A stretch of 64,000 bases of DNA from Faecalibacterium sp. I3-3-89 (lineage in GTDB: Bacteria > Bacillota > Clostridia > Oscillospirales > Ruminococcaceae). How positions within the stretch are numbered: the stretch's first letter is position 1; each line of letters begins with the position of its first letter. A program made the translations under genes and the position numbers. Location: positions 1,302,001 through 1,366,000 of the forward strand of contig NZ_CP094468.1 of NCBI RefSeq assembly GCF_023347275.1, read 5' to 3'. Below the pieces are notes generated by a model, which saw only the letters and a list, made by a program, of their open reading frames with translations, was not told where the DNA came from and searched no databases. Positions 15,395-24,662 of this stretch are shown here, one piece after another.

Positions 15395-16242
15395 TGAAAA
15401 CGAAACATCTGCGTCTGATGCAGCGCGCCTATGTCATCCTGTTCTTCTGCTTCATGTACCTGCCCATCGCGTATATGATCGTGTTCAGCTTCAACCAGAG
15501 CAAGGGCTACTCGCTCTTCACTGGCTTCACCCTCAAGTGGTACACCAGCCTTTTCCACAATGCGTCGATCCTGCACGCGCTGTGGGTGTCGCTGGAAGTG
15601 GCCCTCATCTCGGCCATCATCGCCACGGTGCTGGGCACGGCGGCCTCTCTGGGTATCGCGTCCATGGGCCGCAAGAGCCGTCTGCTGGTGACGAACATCA
15701 CCTATATTCCGGTGGTCAACCCCGAGATCATCACCGGCATCTCGCTGATGCTGCTCTTTGTGGCGTACCAGCGCTTCGCGGGCGGGCTGGACTTCTTACC
15801 GGATAACATCATGGGCCTGCCCACGCTGCTCATCGCCCACATCGCGTTCAATGTGCCGTATGTCATCTTCAACGTCACGCCCAAGCTCAAGCAGCTGGAC
15901 ATCAAGCTGTATGAGGCGGCACTGGATCTCGGCTGCGACCCCAAGCAGGCGTTCTTCAAGGTCATCCTGCCCGAGATCAGCCCGGCCATCTTGTCGGCCT
16001 TCCTCATCTGCCTGACCTATTCCATCGACGATTTCATGATCTCCTATTTCAACTGCGGCACGGTGGAGACGCTGCCCATCGCCATCTACTCCATGACCCG
16101 CAAGAAGGTCAGCCCGGAGATCTACGCGCTGTCCACCATCATGTTCGTGGTCATCCTGACCATCATCCTCGTCTCCAACGCCATGGAGAGCCGCGGCTAC
16201 CGCCGCGACCAGCGTGCACTGAGAGGAGGAGATGCGAAATGA
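15394..16242 (+). CDS. potC: Spermidine/putrescine ABC transporter permease PotC
   Basis: A 282-residue permease with six predicted membrane segments and an EAA loop (EAALDLGCDPKQAFFKVILPEI). The second PotB/C-type permease of the importer. It overlaps potB at its start and potD by 4 bp at its end, so the four proteins are probably translated in a coupled way. Confidence 0.95.
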   Translation: MKTKHLRLMQRAYVILFFCFMYLPIAYMIVFSFNQSKGYSLFTGFTLKWYTSLFHNASILHALWVSLEVALISAIIATVLGTAASLGIASMGRKSRLLVTNITYIPVVNPEIITGISLMLLFVAYQRFAGGLDFLPDNIMGLPTLLIAHIAFNVPYVIFNVTPKLKQLDIKLYEAALDLGCDPKQAFFKVILPEISPAILSAFLICLTYSIDDFMISYFNCGTVETLPIAIYSMTRKKVSPEIYALSTIMFVVILTIILVSNAMESRGYRRDQRALRGGDAK

Positions 16243-17471
16243 AGCGCTTTGTCATTCTTCTGCTGACGGCTGTGCTGGCGTTGACCATGCCGCTGTCGGC
16301 TCTGGCTGCGGGCCAGATCGAGGTCACGGAGGATGTGTCGGTCTCGGATGACTACGACTGGACCCGCTTCAAGGGCCAGAACGTCACCCTGAACGTCTAC
16401 AACTGGGGCGAGTATATCTCCAACGGCTCAGACGACAGCGTGGACGTGGTGGCCGCCTTCGAAAAGCTCACCGGCATCAAGGTCAACTACACCACCTTTG
16501 ACTCCAATGAGTCCCTCTACGCGAAGCTGAAATCCGGCGCGGCCAACTACGATGTCATCATCCCGTCGGACTACATGGTCGCCAAGATGATCGCAGAAGG
16601 GATGCTGAAACCGCTGGACTACAGCAACATCCCGAACTTTGCGAACATCGACGAGGCCTACCGCAACGCGGATTACGACCCCGAAAACGCCTATACGGTG
16701 CCCTATATGCTCTGCACCACCGGCATCATCTACAACACGACGATGGTGGACGAGGCCCCGGCCAGCTGGGCCGACCTGTGGGATGAGCAGTACGCGGGCA
16801 ATATCCTGATGTTCAACAACAGCCGCGATGCCTACGCCATCGGTGCGTTCAAGAGCGGAAACAGCATCAACCCCCAGACCACCGAAGAGGTGGACGCTGT
16901 GGTGGAGGAGCTGAAGGCTCAGAAGCCGCTGGTACAGGCCTACGTCATGGATGAGATCTTCGATAAGATGATCGGCGGCGAGGCGGCGGTCGGCGTCTAC
17001 TACTCCGGCGACGCCATCACCATGATCGACGACAACCCCGATCTGGCCTGGGTGTTCCCGGAGGAGGGGACGGTGCTGTCGGTGGATAGCATGGCCATCC
17101 CCGCCGCCAGCGAGCATCAGGAAGCCGCTGAGATGTTCATCAACTTCATGTGTGAGCCAGACATCGGCAAGGCCAATGCGGAGTATATCGGCTACACCAC
17201 CCCCATGCAGGCGGTATGGGATATTCTGGACGAAGATCTCAAGTACAGCGAGATCGCCTATCCCTCCGAGGAGATCGCGGCCAAGGAGAAGGTCTTTACC
17301 GCGCTGAGCGATGAGGTCAACAGCGAGCTGGACGTGAAGTGGAGCGAGATGAAGAGCTACGACGAGGGCGGCAGCGGGTATCTGTTCCTGATGCTGCTGC
17401 TGGCGATGCTGGCTCTGGCCTGCTTCAACATCTGGCGCAAGGTGCGCAGGAAAACGCGCAATATGTATTGA
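16239..17471 (+). CDS. potD: Spermidine/putrescine-binding protein with C-terminal membrane anchor
   Basis: A 410-residue PotD-type substrate-binding protein with an N-terminal signal peptide (FVILLLTAVLALTMPLSALA) that lacks a lipobox cysteine. The mature domain has PotD features: LNVYNWGEYIS near residue 50, GIKVNYTTFDSNESLYAKL, YDVIIPSDYMV, and WVFPEEGTVLSVDSMAIP. Instead of lipidation it ends in a hydrophobic helix (YLFLMLLLAMLALACFNIW) plus a basic tail, so it should stay on the cell surface through a C-terminal anchor. It captures polyamines for PotABC. Confidence 0.92.
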   Translation: MKRFVILLLTAVLALTMPLSALAAGQIEVTEDVSVSDDYDWTRFKGQNVTLNVYNWGEYISNGSDDSVDVVAAFEKLTGIKVNYTTFDSNESLYAKLKSGAANYDVIIPSDYMVAKMIAEGMLKPLDYSNIPNFANIDEAYRNADYDPENAYTVPYMLCTTGIIYNTTMVDEAPASWADLWDEQYAGNILMFNNSRDAYAIGAFKSGNSINPQTTEEVDAVVEELKAQKPLVQAYVMDEIFDKMIGGEAAVGVYYSGDAITMIDDNPDLAWVFPEEGTVLSVDSMAIPAASEHQEAAEMFINFMCEPDIGKANAEYIGYTTPMQAVWDILDEDLKYSEIAYPSEEIAAKEKVFTALSDEVNSELDVKWSEMKSYDEGGSGYLFLMLLLAMLALACFNIWRKVRRKTRNMY

Positions 17472-17478
17472 TCCTGCG

Positions 17479-17509
17479 GGGGCTGTGCGGAGGCGTACAG
17501 CCCCTTTTT
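17479..17509 (+). terminator. Terminator of potABCD
   Basis: GGGGCTGT (17479-17486) pairs with ACAGCCCC (17497-17504), followed by TTTTT. Confidence 0.9.
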
Positions 17510-17530
17510 GTCGAGGAAAGGGAGAAAACG

Positions 17531-18283
17531 ATGAGTGAATACAGAAGTTATACTGAGCATATGACCGTGCTGGACGGCGACAGCGATTTCCGCTGCTGCC
17601 TGAAGCCCAGCGCCCTCTTCCGCTATGTGGAACAGGTGTCGGCAGACCACGCCCGGGCCTACGGCATGGACCACGCCTTTTTTAAGGAGCGCCACAGCGC
17701 GTTCCTCGTGGGCAAACAGGCCCTCCGGGTCTGGCGGATGCCGGGCCGGGCCGAGAAGATAGCGCTCACGACGGCCTGCGAGACCTTCAAGAAGGGCACC
17801 ATGAAGCGCCTGACCACCATCACCAGCGAGACGGGAGAAAAGCTGGCCCTCGTGGACTGCCGCTGGATGGCCGTGGATACAGAGGCAGGGCGTATCCTGC
17901 GCACCCCCGGCTGGAACACGCCGGACTTCCAGAACGACGACCTGCCCGAAGAGCTGCCCCAGATCGTCCACAAGAGCCAGCCACTGACGGCGGCAGGGGA
18001 GCGCCGGGCCAGCTACTCCATGTGCGACCTCAACGGCCACATCAACAACTCCCTCTATCTGGACATCGCCTGCGACGCTCTGCCGCAGGAGGTGGTGGAG
18101 GCTGCGCCGCTCTCCTTCGCCTCCATCAAGTACCACCGCGAGGTGCCGATGGGCCAGAGCGTGCAGGTGTTCTACGCCCCCTCGAAGGAGGGCTGGTATG
18201 TGCTGGGCCGGAGGGAGGAACACGCGGCCTTTGAGTGCTATCTGGAGTTCGGGGAGCCTGTCACAGAATCTTTACAAAAATAA
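17531..18283 (+). CDS. Acyl-ACP thioesterase
   Basis: A 250-residue protein with two hot-dog folds, typical of bacterial FatA/FatB-like acyl-[acyl-carrier-protein] thioesterases, which release free fatty acids from ACP. The catalytic N-x-H region is visible in CDLNGHINNSLYLD (about residues 165-180), and the first hot-dog begins with RCCLKPSALFRYVEQVSADHA. The ATG at 17531 follows AAAGGGAG by 6 nt; the longer frame upstream is antisense noise. It is apparently monocistronic. Confidence 0.88.
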   Translation: MSEYRSYTEHMTVLDGDSDFRCCLKPSALFRYVEQVSADHARAYGMDHAFFKERHSAFLVGKQALRVWRMPGRAEKIALTTACETFKKGTMKRLTTITSETGEKLALVDCRWMAVDTEAGRILRTPGWNTPDFQNDDLPEELPQIVHKSQPLTAAGERRASYSMCDLNGHINNSLYLDIACDALPQEVVEAAPLSFASIKYHREVPMGQSVQVFYAPSKEGWYVLGRREEHAAFECYLEFGEPVTESLQK

Positions 18284-18639
18284 TTACAAAGAAATTACAA
18301 AAAACTATTGCAAAAATCCTTCAAAAGAGTTACAATATGGTTACAGGAAGGGCGACGCCCTTCTGGATCATGAAATCTTTTTCTTCTTGTTTTTGGAATA
18401 TCGGGTGTCTGCCATCCTCCTCCGGCTGTTCTCCTTCACAGCTGTCGGCGGACACCGCACAGGCGATATTCCGCTTCGTGTGCAAAAAGGCCCGTCCGAG
18501 ACTGGACGGGCTTTTTTGCATCCCCAAAACCGGAGAAGCCCGGCTCATGCTGGGGGAAAGTATGACCTTGCACCAATTTGGTGGTCAATTTGCCTGTTTT
18601 TCTGCAAAGGACATTTATAAAGTTTGGCGGGGCAGGGGT
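18284..18639. other. Intergenic region before guaB with A-rich repeats and two hairpins
   Basis: The first 60 bp contain irregular repeats of an ATTACAAA-like unit. A hairpin GAAGGGC-GAC-GCCCTTC lies near 18345-18363 without a T-run. An intrinsic terminator follows at 18489-18517. No coding sequence with a ribosome site is apparent. Confidence 0.5.
18489..18517 (+). terminator. Intrinsic terminator upstream of guaB
   Basis: GCCCGTCC (18490-18497) pairs with GGACGGGC (18504-18511), followed by TTTTTT. It lies 206 bp after the thioesterase gene and may end that transcript or an unseen small RNA. Confidence 0.8.
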
Positions 18640-18668
18640 TTGTATTCTGCAAGGATTTGTGATAAAGT
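18640..18668 (+). promoter_or_regulatory. Promoter of guaB
   Basis: TTGTAT (18640-18645) and TAAAGT (18663-18668) with a 17-bp spacer; the leader is about 78 nt. Confidence 0.55.
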
Positions 18669-18752
18669 ATATACAATCAATTCCTAAGTCGAAAACATGA
18701 AATTGTTTTGATGTGATCCGTTGTTGATGCGTTAAGAAAAAGGAGTTTGAAC

Positions 18753-20267
18753 ATGGCTTATTTTTACGAAGAACCCTCCCGTACCTTTGGCGAGTACCTG
18801 CTGGTGCCGGGCTACTCTTCTGCCGAGAACGTCCCCACGGCGGTCAGCCTCAAGACCCCGCTGGTCAAGTACCGCAAGGGCGAGGAGGCCTGCCCGCTGG
18901 AAATGAACATCCCCATGATCAGCGCCATCATGCAGTCTGTCTCCGGCGATAAGCTGGCCATCGCGCTGGCCCGTCAGGGCGGCGTCTCCTTCATCTACGG
19001 CTCCCAGAGCATCGAGAACGAGGCCGCTATGGTCCGCCGCGTCAAGAGCTTCAAGGCAGGCTATGTCGTCTCCGACTCCAATCTGGCCCCCACCGCCACC
19101 CTGCATGATGTGCTGGAACTGAAGGCCCGCACCGGCCACTCCACCATCGCCATCACCGCCGACGGCACCCCCAACGGCAAGCTGCTGGGCATCGTGGCTT
19201 CCCGCGATTACCGCGTCAACCACACCCCCGACGACGCCTCTGTCACCACCTTCATGACCCCCATCGAGAAGCTGGTCACTGCTCCGGAGAACACCTCTCT
19301 GCACGACTGCAACAACATCATCTGGGACAACAAGATCAACACCCTGCCTCTGGTGGACGCCGAGGGCAACCTGAAGTATATCGTCTTCCGTAAGGATTAC
19401 GATTCGCACAAGCAGAATGCCAACGAGCTGCTGGATAAGAACAAGAGCTATGTGGTCGGCGCCGGCATCAACACCCGCGACTACGCCCAGCGCGTGCCCG
19501 CACTGGTGGAGGCTGGTGTGGATGTCCTCTGCATCGACTCCTCCGAGGGCTACTCTGAGTGGCAGAGCCGCACCATCGGCTGGATCCGTGAGCACTACGG
19601 TGACACCGTCAAGGTGGGCGCAGGCAACGTCGTGGACGCCGAGGGCTTCCGCTTCCTCGCCAAGGCTGGCGCAGACTTCGTGAAGATCGGCATCGGCGGC
19701 GGCTCCATCTGCATCACCCGTGAGACCAAGGGCATCGGCCGCGGTCAGGCTACCGCTGTCATCGAGGTGGCCAAGGCCCGCGATGAGTACTTCAAGGAGA
19801 CCGGCATCTATGTCCCCATCTGCTCTGACGGCGGCATCGTCCACGATTACCACATCACCCTCGCTCTGGCCATGGGCGCAGACTTCGTCATGCTGGGCCG
19901 CTACTTTGCCCGCTTCGATGAAAGCCCCACCAACAAGGTGCGCATCAACGGCCAGTATATGAAGGAGTACTGGGGCGAAGGCTCCAACCGTGCCCGCAAC
20001 TGGCAGCGCTACGACCTCGGCGGCTCCACCAAGCTGAGCTTCGAGGAGGGCGTGGACAGCTACGTCCCGTATGCCGGCCCGCTGGCGGACGGCGTCCAGA
20101 CCACTCTGTACAAGGTCAAGAGCACCATGTGCAACTGCGGTGCACTCTCCATCCCCGAGCTGCAGCAGAAGGCCAAGCTGACCGTCGTGTCCTCCACCTC
20201 CATCGTCGAGGGCGGCAGCCATGACGTCGTGCTGAAGAACGCTACCCCCAGCATCATGAACGGCTGA
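18753..20267 (+). CDS. guaB: IMP dehydrogenase
   Basis: A 504-residue enzyme oxidising IMP to XMP, the committed step to GMP. The catalytic cysteine loop is [21 protein letters not shown], a variant of the usual GSICTTR with an Ile after the cysteine. Two CBS regions lie between about residues 100 and 225 ([21 protein letters not shown] is the end of the first). The IMP site includes [28 protein letters not shown] and the flap [15 protein letters not shown]. The ATG at 18753 has AAAAGGAG upstream; a TTG 6 nt earlier is rejected. No guaA is nearby. Confidence 0.95.
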   Translation: MAYFYEEPSRTFGEYLLVPGYSSAENVPTAVSLKTPLVKYRKGEEACPLEMNIPMISAIMQSVSGDKLAIALARQGGVSFIYGSQSIENEAAMVRRVKSFKAGYVVSDSNLAPTATLHDVLELKARTGHSTIAITADGTPNGKLLGIVASRDYRVNHTPDDASVTTFMTPIEKLVTAPENTSLHDCNNIIWDNKINTLPLVDAEGNLKYIVFRKDYDSHKQNANELLDKNKSYVVGAGINTRDYAQRVPALVEAGVDVLCIDSSEGYSEWQSRTIGWIREHYGDTVKVGAGNVVDAEGFRFLAKAGADFVKIGIGGGSICITRETKGIGRGQATAVIEVAKARDEYFKETGIYVPICSDGGIVHDYHITLALAMGADFVMLGRYFARFDESPTNKVRINGQYMKEYWGEGSNRARNWQRYDLGGSTKLSFEEGVDSYVPYAGPLADGVQTTLYKVKSTMCNCGALSIPELQQKAKLTVVSSTSIVEGGSHDVVLKNATPSIMNG

Positions 20268-20279
20268 GTTTGAAAAAAT

Positions 20280-20318
20280 GAGCACCTGCGGCGCTGATGA
20301 GGCGCTGCGGGTGCTTTT
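20280..20318 (+). terminator. Terminator of guaB
   Basis: A 13-bp stem with two G-T pairs (20282-20294 with 20302-20314) and a TTTTT tail. Confidence 0.88.
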
Positions 20319-20428
20319 TGCATCCACAGAAGCAGGGGAGGGCCTCCCCGAAACGGCGGAATAAAATGCCGGTAAAGAACCTGCAAAAAACATTTTTCTT
20401 TTCTGCCGTCATTTTCTGCCAAAACCTC

Positions 20429-20482
20429 TTGCGTCGGCCCGTCAAAGATGCTATAGTGGTACAAACGCCCTGTCATGACAGG
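20429..20482 (+). promoter_or_regulatory. pncB promoter with palindromic operator candidate
   Basis: TTGCGT (20429-20434) and TATAGT (20452-20457), spacer 17 bp. A perfect 14-bp palindrome CCTGTCATGACAGG (20469-20482) begins about 5 nt downstream of the expected start point, a classic repressor position. NiaR-type niacin repressors control such genes in Firmicutes; whether this is their site is unproven. Confidence 0.6.
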
Positions 20483-20578
20483 ACGAAACGTGCGCTGTGC
20501 CCGAAAATGCGCGGTGGCGCAGAGCTGGTTTGGCAGCACCCGCTGTGAGGGTGTGCAGAAAAAGAGAGGAAACTTTTC

Positions 20579-22096
20579 ATGAGTGAGATCAAAGTTGTGC
20601 CGTACATCCCGGATGAGGACTACGACAATCCGGCAATGGTCGTTGATTTTTATGAGTTCACGATGGCCAACTGCCTGTTTTTAAACGGCTTTAAGAACAC
20701 CACCCTTGTCTTTGATATGTTCTTCCGCAAGAACCCGGACAATCAGGGCTATTCCATCAGTGCAGGCCAGCGCAAGCTGACCCGTTTCCTGCTGAACTAC
20801 CACTTCAACGAGCAGGACGTCCACTGGCTGCGTACCAAGGGCATGAGCGAGGAGTTCTGCGAGTATCTGCGCACCTACCGCTGGAAGGGCGATATGTACG
20901 CCCTGCCGGAGGGCACGGTCTGCTATCCTCATGTCCAGATGGTGCGCATCGAGTGCGACCTCGTGGGCGCGATCCTCATCGAGACCTACCTGCTCCAGAC
21001 CATGAACTTCCACAGCCTCATCGCTACCAAGGCCACCCGCATCACCGGCCTGAACACCCACACCCCCCGCAGCGTCATGGAGTTCGGCACCCGCCGCGCA
21101 CAGGGCGAGAGCGCAGGCAACGACGGCGCATATGCGGCCGTTCTGGGCGGCTGCATCGGCACGGCCAACTGTCTGGCTGAGATGAAGTTCGGCTCTGAGG
21201 TCAAGGCCGTGGGCACGGTGGCCCACAGCTTCATCGAGTTCTTCCCGACCGAGTTCGACGCCTTCAAGGCCTTTGCCGATACCTACCCGGACTCGGTGAG
21301 CCTGCTGCTGGACACCTACAACATCATGGAGAGCGGCCTGCCCAACCTCATCAAGCTGGACGACTACCTCATCGAGAAGTATCCCAATGACCCCAACCGC
21401 CGTGTCAAGAGCGCCCGCATCGACTCCGGCGACCTCGCCCGCGGCTCCAAGCGTCTGCGCAAGGCGTTGGATGCAGCAGGGAAGTCCTACATCAAGCTGG
21501 TGGCCTCCAACGGTCTGGACGAGAAGAAGATCGCCAACATGGAGCTGTACGAGCACGCACACTTCGACTCCTACGGCGTGGGCGAGAACCTCATCACCTC
21601 CGCCTCGGACCCCGTCTTTGGCGGCGTGTACAAGCTGGTGGCGGTGAAGCGGCCGGACGGCACCTATCAGCCCAAGATGAAGTGCTCTGACTCTGCCAGC
21701 AAGGCCATCATCCCCGGCAAGAAGATGCCGTGGCGTCTCTATGACGAAAATGGTCAGGCCCAGTGCGACCTCATCGCAATGGACGGCGAGGTCATCGAGG
21801 CGGGTAAGCCGGTCACGATGGTCAACCTCGACTCCGACGCCATCGAGCGCACTGTCACCTTCGTCCCCACCCGGGTCAAGCAGCTGCTGGTGCCCCACAT
21901 CCTGCACGGTGAGCTGGCCATTGAGCTGCCCTCCATCGCGGAGAAGAAGGCCTATATCGCAAAGCAGCTCACCGAGGAGACTTGGGAGAGTGAGCTGCGC
22001 ATCGAGATGCCCCATAAGCACTACGTCAACATGACCCCGGCTGTGGCGGACTGCCGCTCCCGTATGTACGCAGAGCTGCACGGCGGCAAGGTTTAA
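20579..22096 (+). CDS. pncB: Nicotinate phosphoribosyltransferase
   Basis: A 505-residue enzyme that converts nicotinate and PRPP to nicotinate mononucleotide in NAD salvage. Family features: VDFYEFTMANCLFLNG at residues 22-37, GYSISAGQRKL, the loop ARIDSGDLARGSKRLRKALD near 280-300, and SDPVFGGVYKLVAV. Length matches the long bacterial form. The ATG is preceded by GAGAGGA. It is transcribed alone from its own promoter; the palindrome just after the promoter suggests control by NAD precursor levels. Confidence 0.93.
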   Translation: MSEIKVVPYIPDEDYDNPAMVVDFYEFTMANCLFLNGFKNTTLVFDMFFRKNPDNQGYSISAGQRKLTRFLLNYHFNEQDVHWLRTKGMSEEFCEYLRTYRWKGDMYALPEGTVCYPHVQMVRIECDLVGAILIETYLLQTMNFHSLIATKATRITGLNTHTPRSVMEFGTRRAQGESAGNDGAYAAVLGGCIGTANCLAEMKFGSEVKAVGTVAHSFIEFFPTEFDAFKAFADTYPDSVSLLLDTYNIMESGLPNLIKLDDYLIEKYPNDPNRRVKSARIDSGDLARGSKRLRKALDAAGKSYIKLVASNGLDEKKIANMELYEHAHFDSYGVGENLITSASDPVFGGVYKLVAVKRPDGTYQPKMKCSDSASKAIIPGKKMPWRLYDENGQAQCDLIAMDGEVIEAGKPVTMVNLDSDAIERTVTFVPTRVKQLLVPHILHGELAIELPSIAEKKAYIAKQLTEETWESELRIEMPHKHYVNMTPAVADCRSRMYAELHGGKV

Positions 22097-22097
22097 C

Positions 22098-22126
22098 TTG
22101 ACAAAACAGCATTTCTATTGTATCAT
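22098..22126 (+). promoter_or_regulatory. Promoter of tRNA-Leu
   Basis: TTGACA (22098-22103) and TATCAT (22121-22126), spacer 17 bp, starting 2 bp after the pncB stop codon. Confidence 0.8.
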
Positions 22127-22127
22127 A

Positions 22128-22165
22128 TGAGCTGCCGCTTGCAGGAATGTGGGCGGCAGCTCATT
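22128..22165 (+). other. Long hairpin in the tRNA-Leu leader
   Basis: ATGAGCTGCCGC (22128-22139) and GCGGCAGCTCAT (22153-22164) are exactly complementary (12 bp). The stem sits between the -10 box and the tRNA 5' end, without a T-run. It may end pncB transcripts, or be the 5' leader removed by RNase P. Confidence 0.5.
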
Positions 22166-22170
22166 CAGAA

Positions 22171-22254
22171 GCCGCTGTGGTGAAATTGGCAGACACGAGG
22201 GACTTAAAATCCCTTTCTGGAGACAGAGTACGGGTTCGACCCCCGTCGGCGGCA
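22171..22254 (+). tRNA. tRNA-Leu (anticodon TAA)
   Basis: 84 nt. The acceptor GCCGCTG (22171-22177) pairs with CGGCGGC (22247-22253), discriminator A22254. The anticodon TAA is at 22205-22207 within loop CTTAAAA. The T-arm is ACGGG-TTCGACC-CCCGT. A long variable arm is present, as expected for class II tRNA-Leu. CCA is not encoded. Confidence 0.95.
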
Positions 22255-22260
22255 TGGAAA

Positions 22261-22300
22261 AGCCCCCGGAAGCGTAACGCTGCGCTTCCGGGGGCTTTTT
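22261..22300. terminator. Terminator of tRNA-Leu
   Basis: A 14-bp stem, AGCCCCCGGAAGCG with its complement (22261-22274, 22283-22296), with a T-run. Confidence 0.9.
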
Positions 22301-22357
22301 GCGTCTCGAGAAAAGATACCGGACTTGGGTATTTGCCCTATTGGAGGGGGTATTATA

Positions 22358-23224
22358 TTACTCCCTGTTAAGCTCTTCCTCCTGCGCGTGGAACCGCTCA
22401 AGGAAGCTGTGCTCCACGCCCTCGGATTTATAGCCGGGCATGGTGTCCAGCGCCACGGCGTGGATGCTGCGGAAGATGCTGTTCTCGATGTTAGGGTTGT
22501 CGCGTTTCAGTCGGCGGAGCAGGATCTTCGTCTCCTGCCGCTTGGAACCGCCGCCGCCATTGTCGCACATGGTGCAGTTCTCAGTGAAGCGGCAGGCGCA
22601 CTGGATGAATTCCAGCTCGTTGTATCGCTTCCATGCCAGAATATCCTCTTCCCGGATGCAATACATCGGGCGGATGAGGGTCATGCCGGGAAAACTGGTG
22701 CTGTGGAGCATGGGGGGCATGGCCTGCAGCTGGGAGCCGTAGAACATACTCATGACGGTGGTCTCGATGACATCGTTGAAGTGGTGGCCCAGTGCGATCT
22801 TGTTGCAGCCCAGCTCCTTGGCCTTGCTGTAGAGGTGGCCGCGGCGCATCCGGGCGCAGAGATAGCAGGGGTTCTTGTCGGTGTTGTTGGCCACCGAGAA
22901 GATGTTGCTCTCAAAGATGGTCACGGGGATGTGGAGAAGCTCGGCGTTGGATTCGATCTTCTGGCGGTTGATCTCGTTGTAGCCGGGGTCCATCACGAGA
23001 AAGACCAGCTCGAAGGGCACATCGCTGTGGCGCTGCAGCTCCTGCATGAGCTTTGCCATCAGCATCGAGTCCTTGCCGCCTGAGATGCAGACGGCGATCT
23101 TGTCCCCGGCTTTGATGAGCTCGTAGCGCTTGACCGCCACGATGAAGGGGGTCCACAGCTCCTTGCGGTATTTTTTGATGATGCTTCGCTCGATGAGCTG
23201 GTAGGGTTCCATTTCGCGTTTCAT
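22358..23224 (-). CDS. TtcA-like tRNA 2-thiolation ATPase
   Basis: A 288-residue PP-loop ATPase. SGGKDSMLMAKLM (about residue 49) is the PP-loop that adenylates the tRNA base. CYLCARMRRG (about 118) and CRFTENCTMC (about 209) supply the cysteines used for a 4Fe-4S cluster and sulfur transfer in the TtcA/Ctu1 family. The likely role is 2-thiocytidine formation at tRNA position 32; sibling families thiolate other positions, so specificity is inferred. It lies 18 bp downstream of a cysteine desulfurase in the same direction, a natural sulfur-donor pairing. Confidence 0.85.
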   Translation of the reverse strand: MKREMEPYQLIERSIIKKYRKELWTPFIVAVKRYELIKAGDKIAVCISGGKDSMLMAKLMQELQRHSDVPFELVFLVMDPGYNEINRQKIESNAELLHIPVTIFESNIFSVANNTDKNPCYLCARMRRGHLYSKAKELGCNKIALGHHFNDVIETTVMSMFYGSQLQAMPPMLHSTSFPGMTLIRPMYCIREEDILAWKRYNELEFIQCACRFTENCTMCDNGGGGSKRQETKILLRRLKRDNPNIENSIFRSIHAVALDTMPGYKSEGVEHSFLERFHAQEEELNRE

Positions 23225-23242
23225 GGTTCTCTGTCCTTTCCG

Positions 23243-24370
23243 TTATTGCGGCCGGGTCAGCCGGGTATAGCAGGCGTCGAAGGCGCGGAGGAAGCCGTCC
23301 AGTTCCTCCTGCGTGGTCAAGTGGCTCAGGCTGATGCGCCACGAGGAGAGGGCGTTCCGCCGGTCGCGGCTGACGGCGAACACAGCCCGGGAGGGCAGAC
23401 CGTCCGACGAGCAGGCCGATTTGACCGACACGCAGACGCCTTCGGCGTCCAGCTCCCGCTGGAACACGGTGCCCTTGACGTTCTCGACGCTCAGATTCAG
23501 GATGTGGGGGATCGTGTTCTCCGGGCTGTTGATGTGCACCTTCGGGTACTTGCTGAGGGCGTCGCGGAGGAAGGCATTCGCTTCCTTTACCCGGGCGGTA
23601 CGCGCGGGCAGCTCCCCAACGGCGGCTTCCAGCGCCGTTTCCAGCGAGGCCGCCAAGGCCACGGTAGGCGTGCCGCTGCGGTAGATAGTAGTGCTCTCGC
23701 CGCCGTGGATGAGCGGCTCGAGGGCAAGCTTTCGCCGCTTGAGCAGTAGGCCGATGCCGTTCAGACCGTAGAACTTATGGGCCGTCAGGCTCATGGTGTC
23801 CACTCCCTCAAAGGAGACGGGAATCTTGCCCACAGCCTGCGTGGCATCTACGTGTAAGTGACAGTTGGGCCATACCTGCAAGAGTTCTGAAATTTCTTTT
23901 ACGGGCTGCACGACGCCCAGCTCACTGTCCACCAGTGTCATCGCCACCGCGATGGTGTCGGGACGGAGAAGCTCTTTCAGATGCCCGAGGTCGATGGTCC
24001 CGTCCCGCCGGATGTCCACCAGATCGATCTCATAGCCCTGCTCCTGCAATGCGGTCAGGGTGCCGCTGACGGACGAGTGCTCCAGCGGGGTAGAGATGAT
24101 GTGCCTGCCCGCATGGCGGGAGAGCTTCGCCAGACCCTTGAGGGCGAAGTTGTTGGCCTCGCTGGCCCCGGAGGTGTAGATGACCTCTGCGGGCTGTGCG
24201 CCCAAAAGCCCCGCGATGTTCTGGGTGGCGTGGTCGATGACCCGCTTGGCCTCCCGCCCGGCCTGATGGCGGGAATTCGCGTTGCCGGGGCAGCTGCGCT
24301 CCACCTCACAAAAGCGCTCCAGCACCCCGGGGGAGGCGGGGGTGTTGGCGGAGTAGTCGAGATATATCAT
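23243..24370 (-). CDS. Cysteine desulfurase (NifS/IscS family)
   Basis: A 375-residue PLP enzyme that takes sulfur from L-cysteine. It starts MIYLDYSANTPASPGVLE, typical of the family; the ATG at 24370 is chosen because AAGGACG precedes it. The PLP lysine lies in SLTAHKFYGLNGIG, the aspartate in HVDATQAVGKIP, and the catalytic cysteine in KSACSSDG. The first gene of a two-gene operon with the TtcA-like thiolase, for which it probably provides persulfide sulfur. No IscU gene is next to it. Confidence 0.9.
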   Translation of the reverse strand: MIYLDYSANTPASPGVLERFCEVERSCPGNANSRHQAGREAKRVIDHATQNIAGLLGAQPAEVIYTSGASEANNFALKGLAKLSRHAGRHIISTPLEHSSVSGTLTALQEQGYEIDLVDIRRDGTIDLGHLKELLRPDTIAVAMTLVDSELGVVQPVKEISELLQVWPNCHLHVDATQAVGKIPVSFEGVDTMSLTAHKFYGLNGIGLLLKRRKLALEPLIHGGESTTIYRSGTPTVALAASLETALEAAVGELPARTARVKEANAFLRDALSKYPKVHINSPENTIPHILNLSVENVKGTVFQRELDAEGVCVSVKSACSSDGLPSRAVFAVSRDRRNALSSWRISLSHLTTQEELDGFLRAFDACYTRLTRPQ

Positions 24371-24451
24371 AAGCGTCCTTTTATAATAGTATGGCTGTTG
24401 TTGTTTCGGCTGCCGCCGCCGGCCCTGCGACCAACTGCGGCAATAGGTTAT

Positions 24452-24480
24452 ATTATAGTGTGGAATGCGGCATATTTCAA
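24452..24480 (-). promoter_or_regulatory. Promoter of the cysteine desulfurase/thiolase operon
   Basis: On the minus strand, TTGAAA (24480-24475) and TATAAT (24457-24452) with a 17-bp spacer. Confidence 0.75.
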
Positions 24481-24531
24481 GGCCGTCAGCCCGCAGCTGA
24501 CAGAAAATCACCGCAAAATACAGGAAAAAGG

Positions 24532-24560
24532 TTGTCAGTGTCCGGCATTTATGCTATACT
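24532..24560 (+). promoter_or_regulatory. Promoter of the uracil permease gene
   Basis: TTGTCA (24532-24537) and TATACT (24555-24560), spacer 17 bp. It gives a leader of about 160 nt. Confidence 0.75.
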
Positions 24561-24662
24561 ATGCCGAAGAATGAGAGGAAGGGGGAGAGTAGGATGCGGA
24601 AAAAGAGTCTGTCTTTTGAATGCGTCGGCTGTATCTTCCGTTTCCGATTTCGTCCCGAGATC

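Noticed and set aside
18732..20393. A 553-codon open frame antisense to guaB
   Set aside because: guaB is unambiguous on the plus strand; the antisense frame has low-complexity composition.
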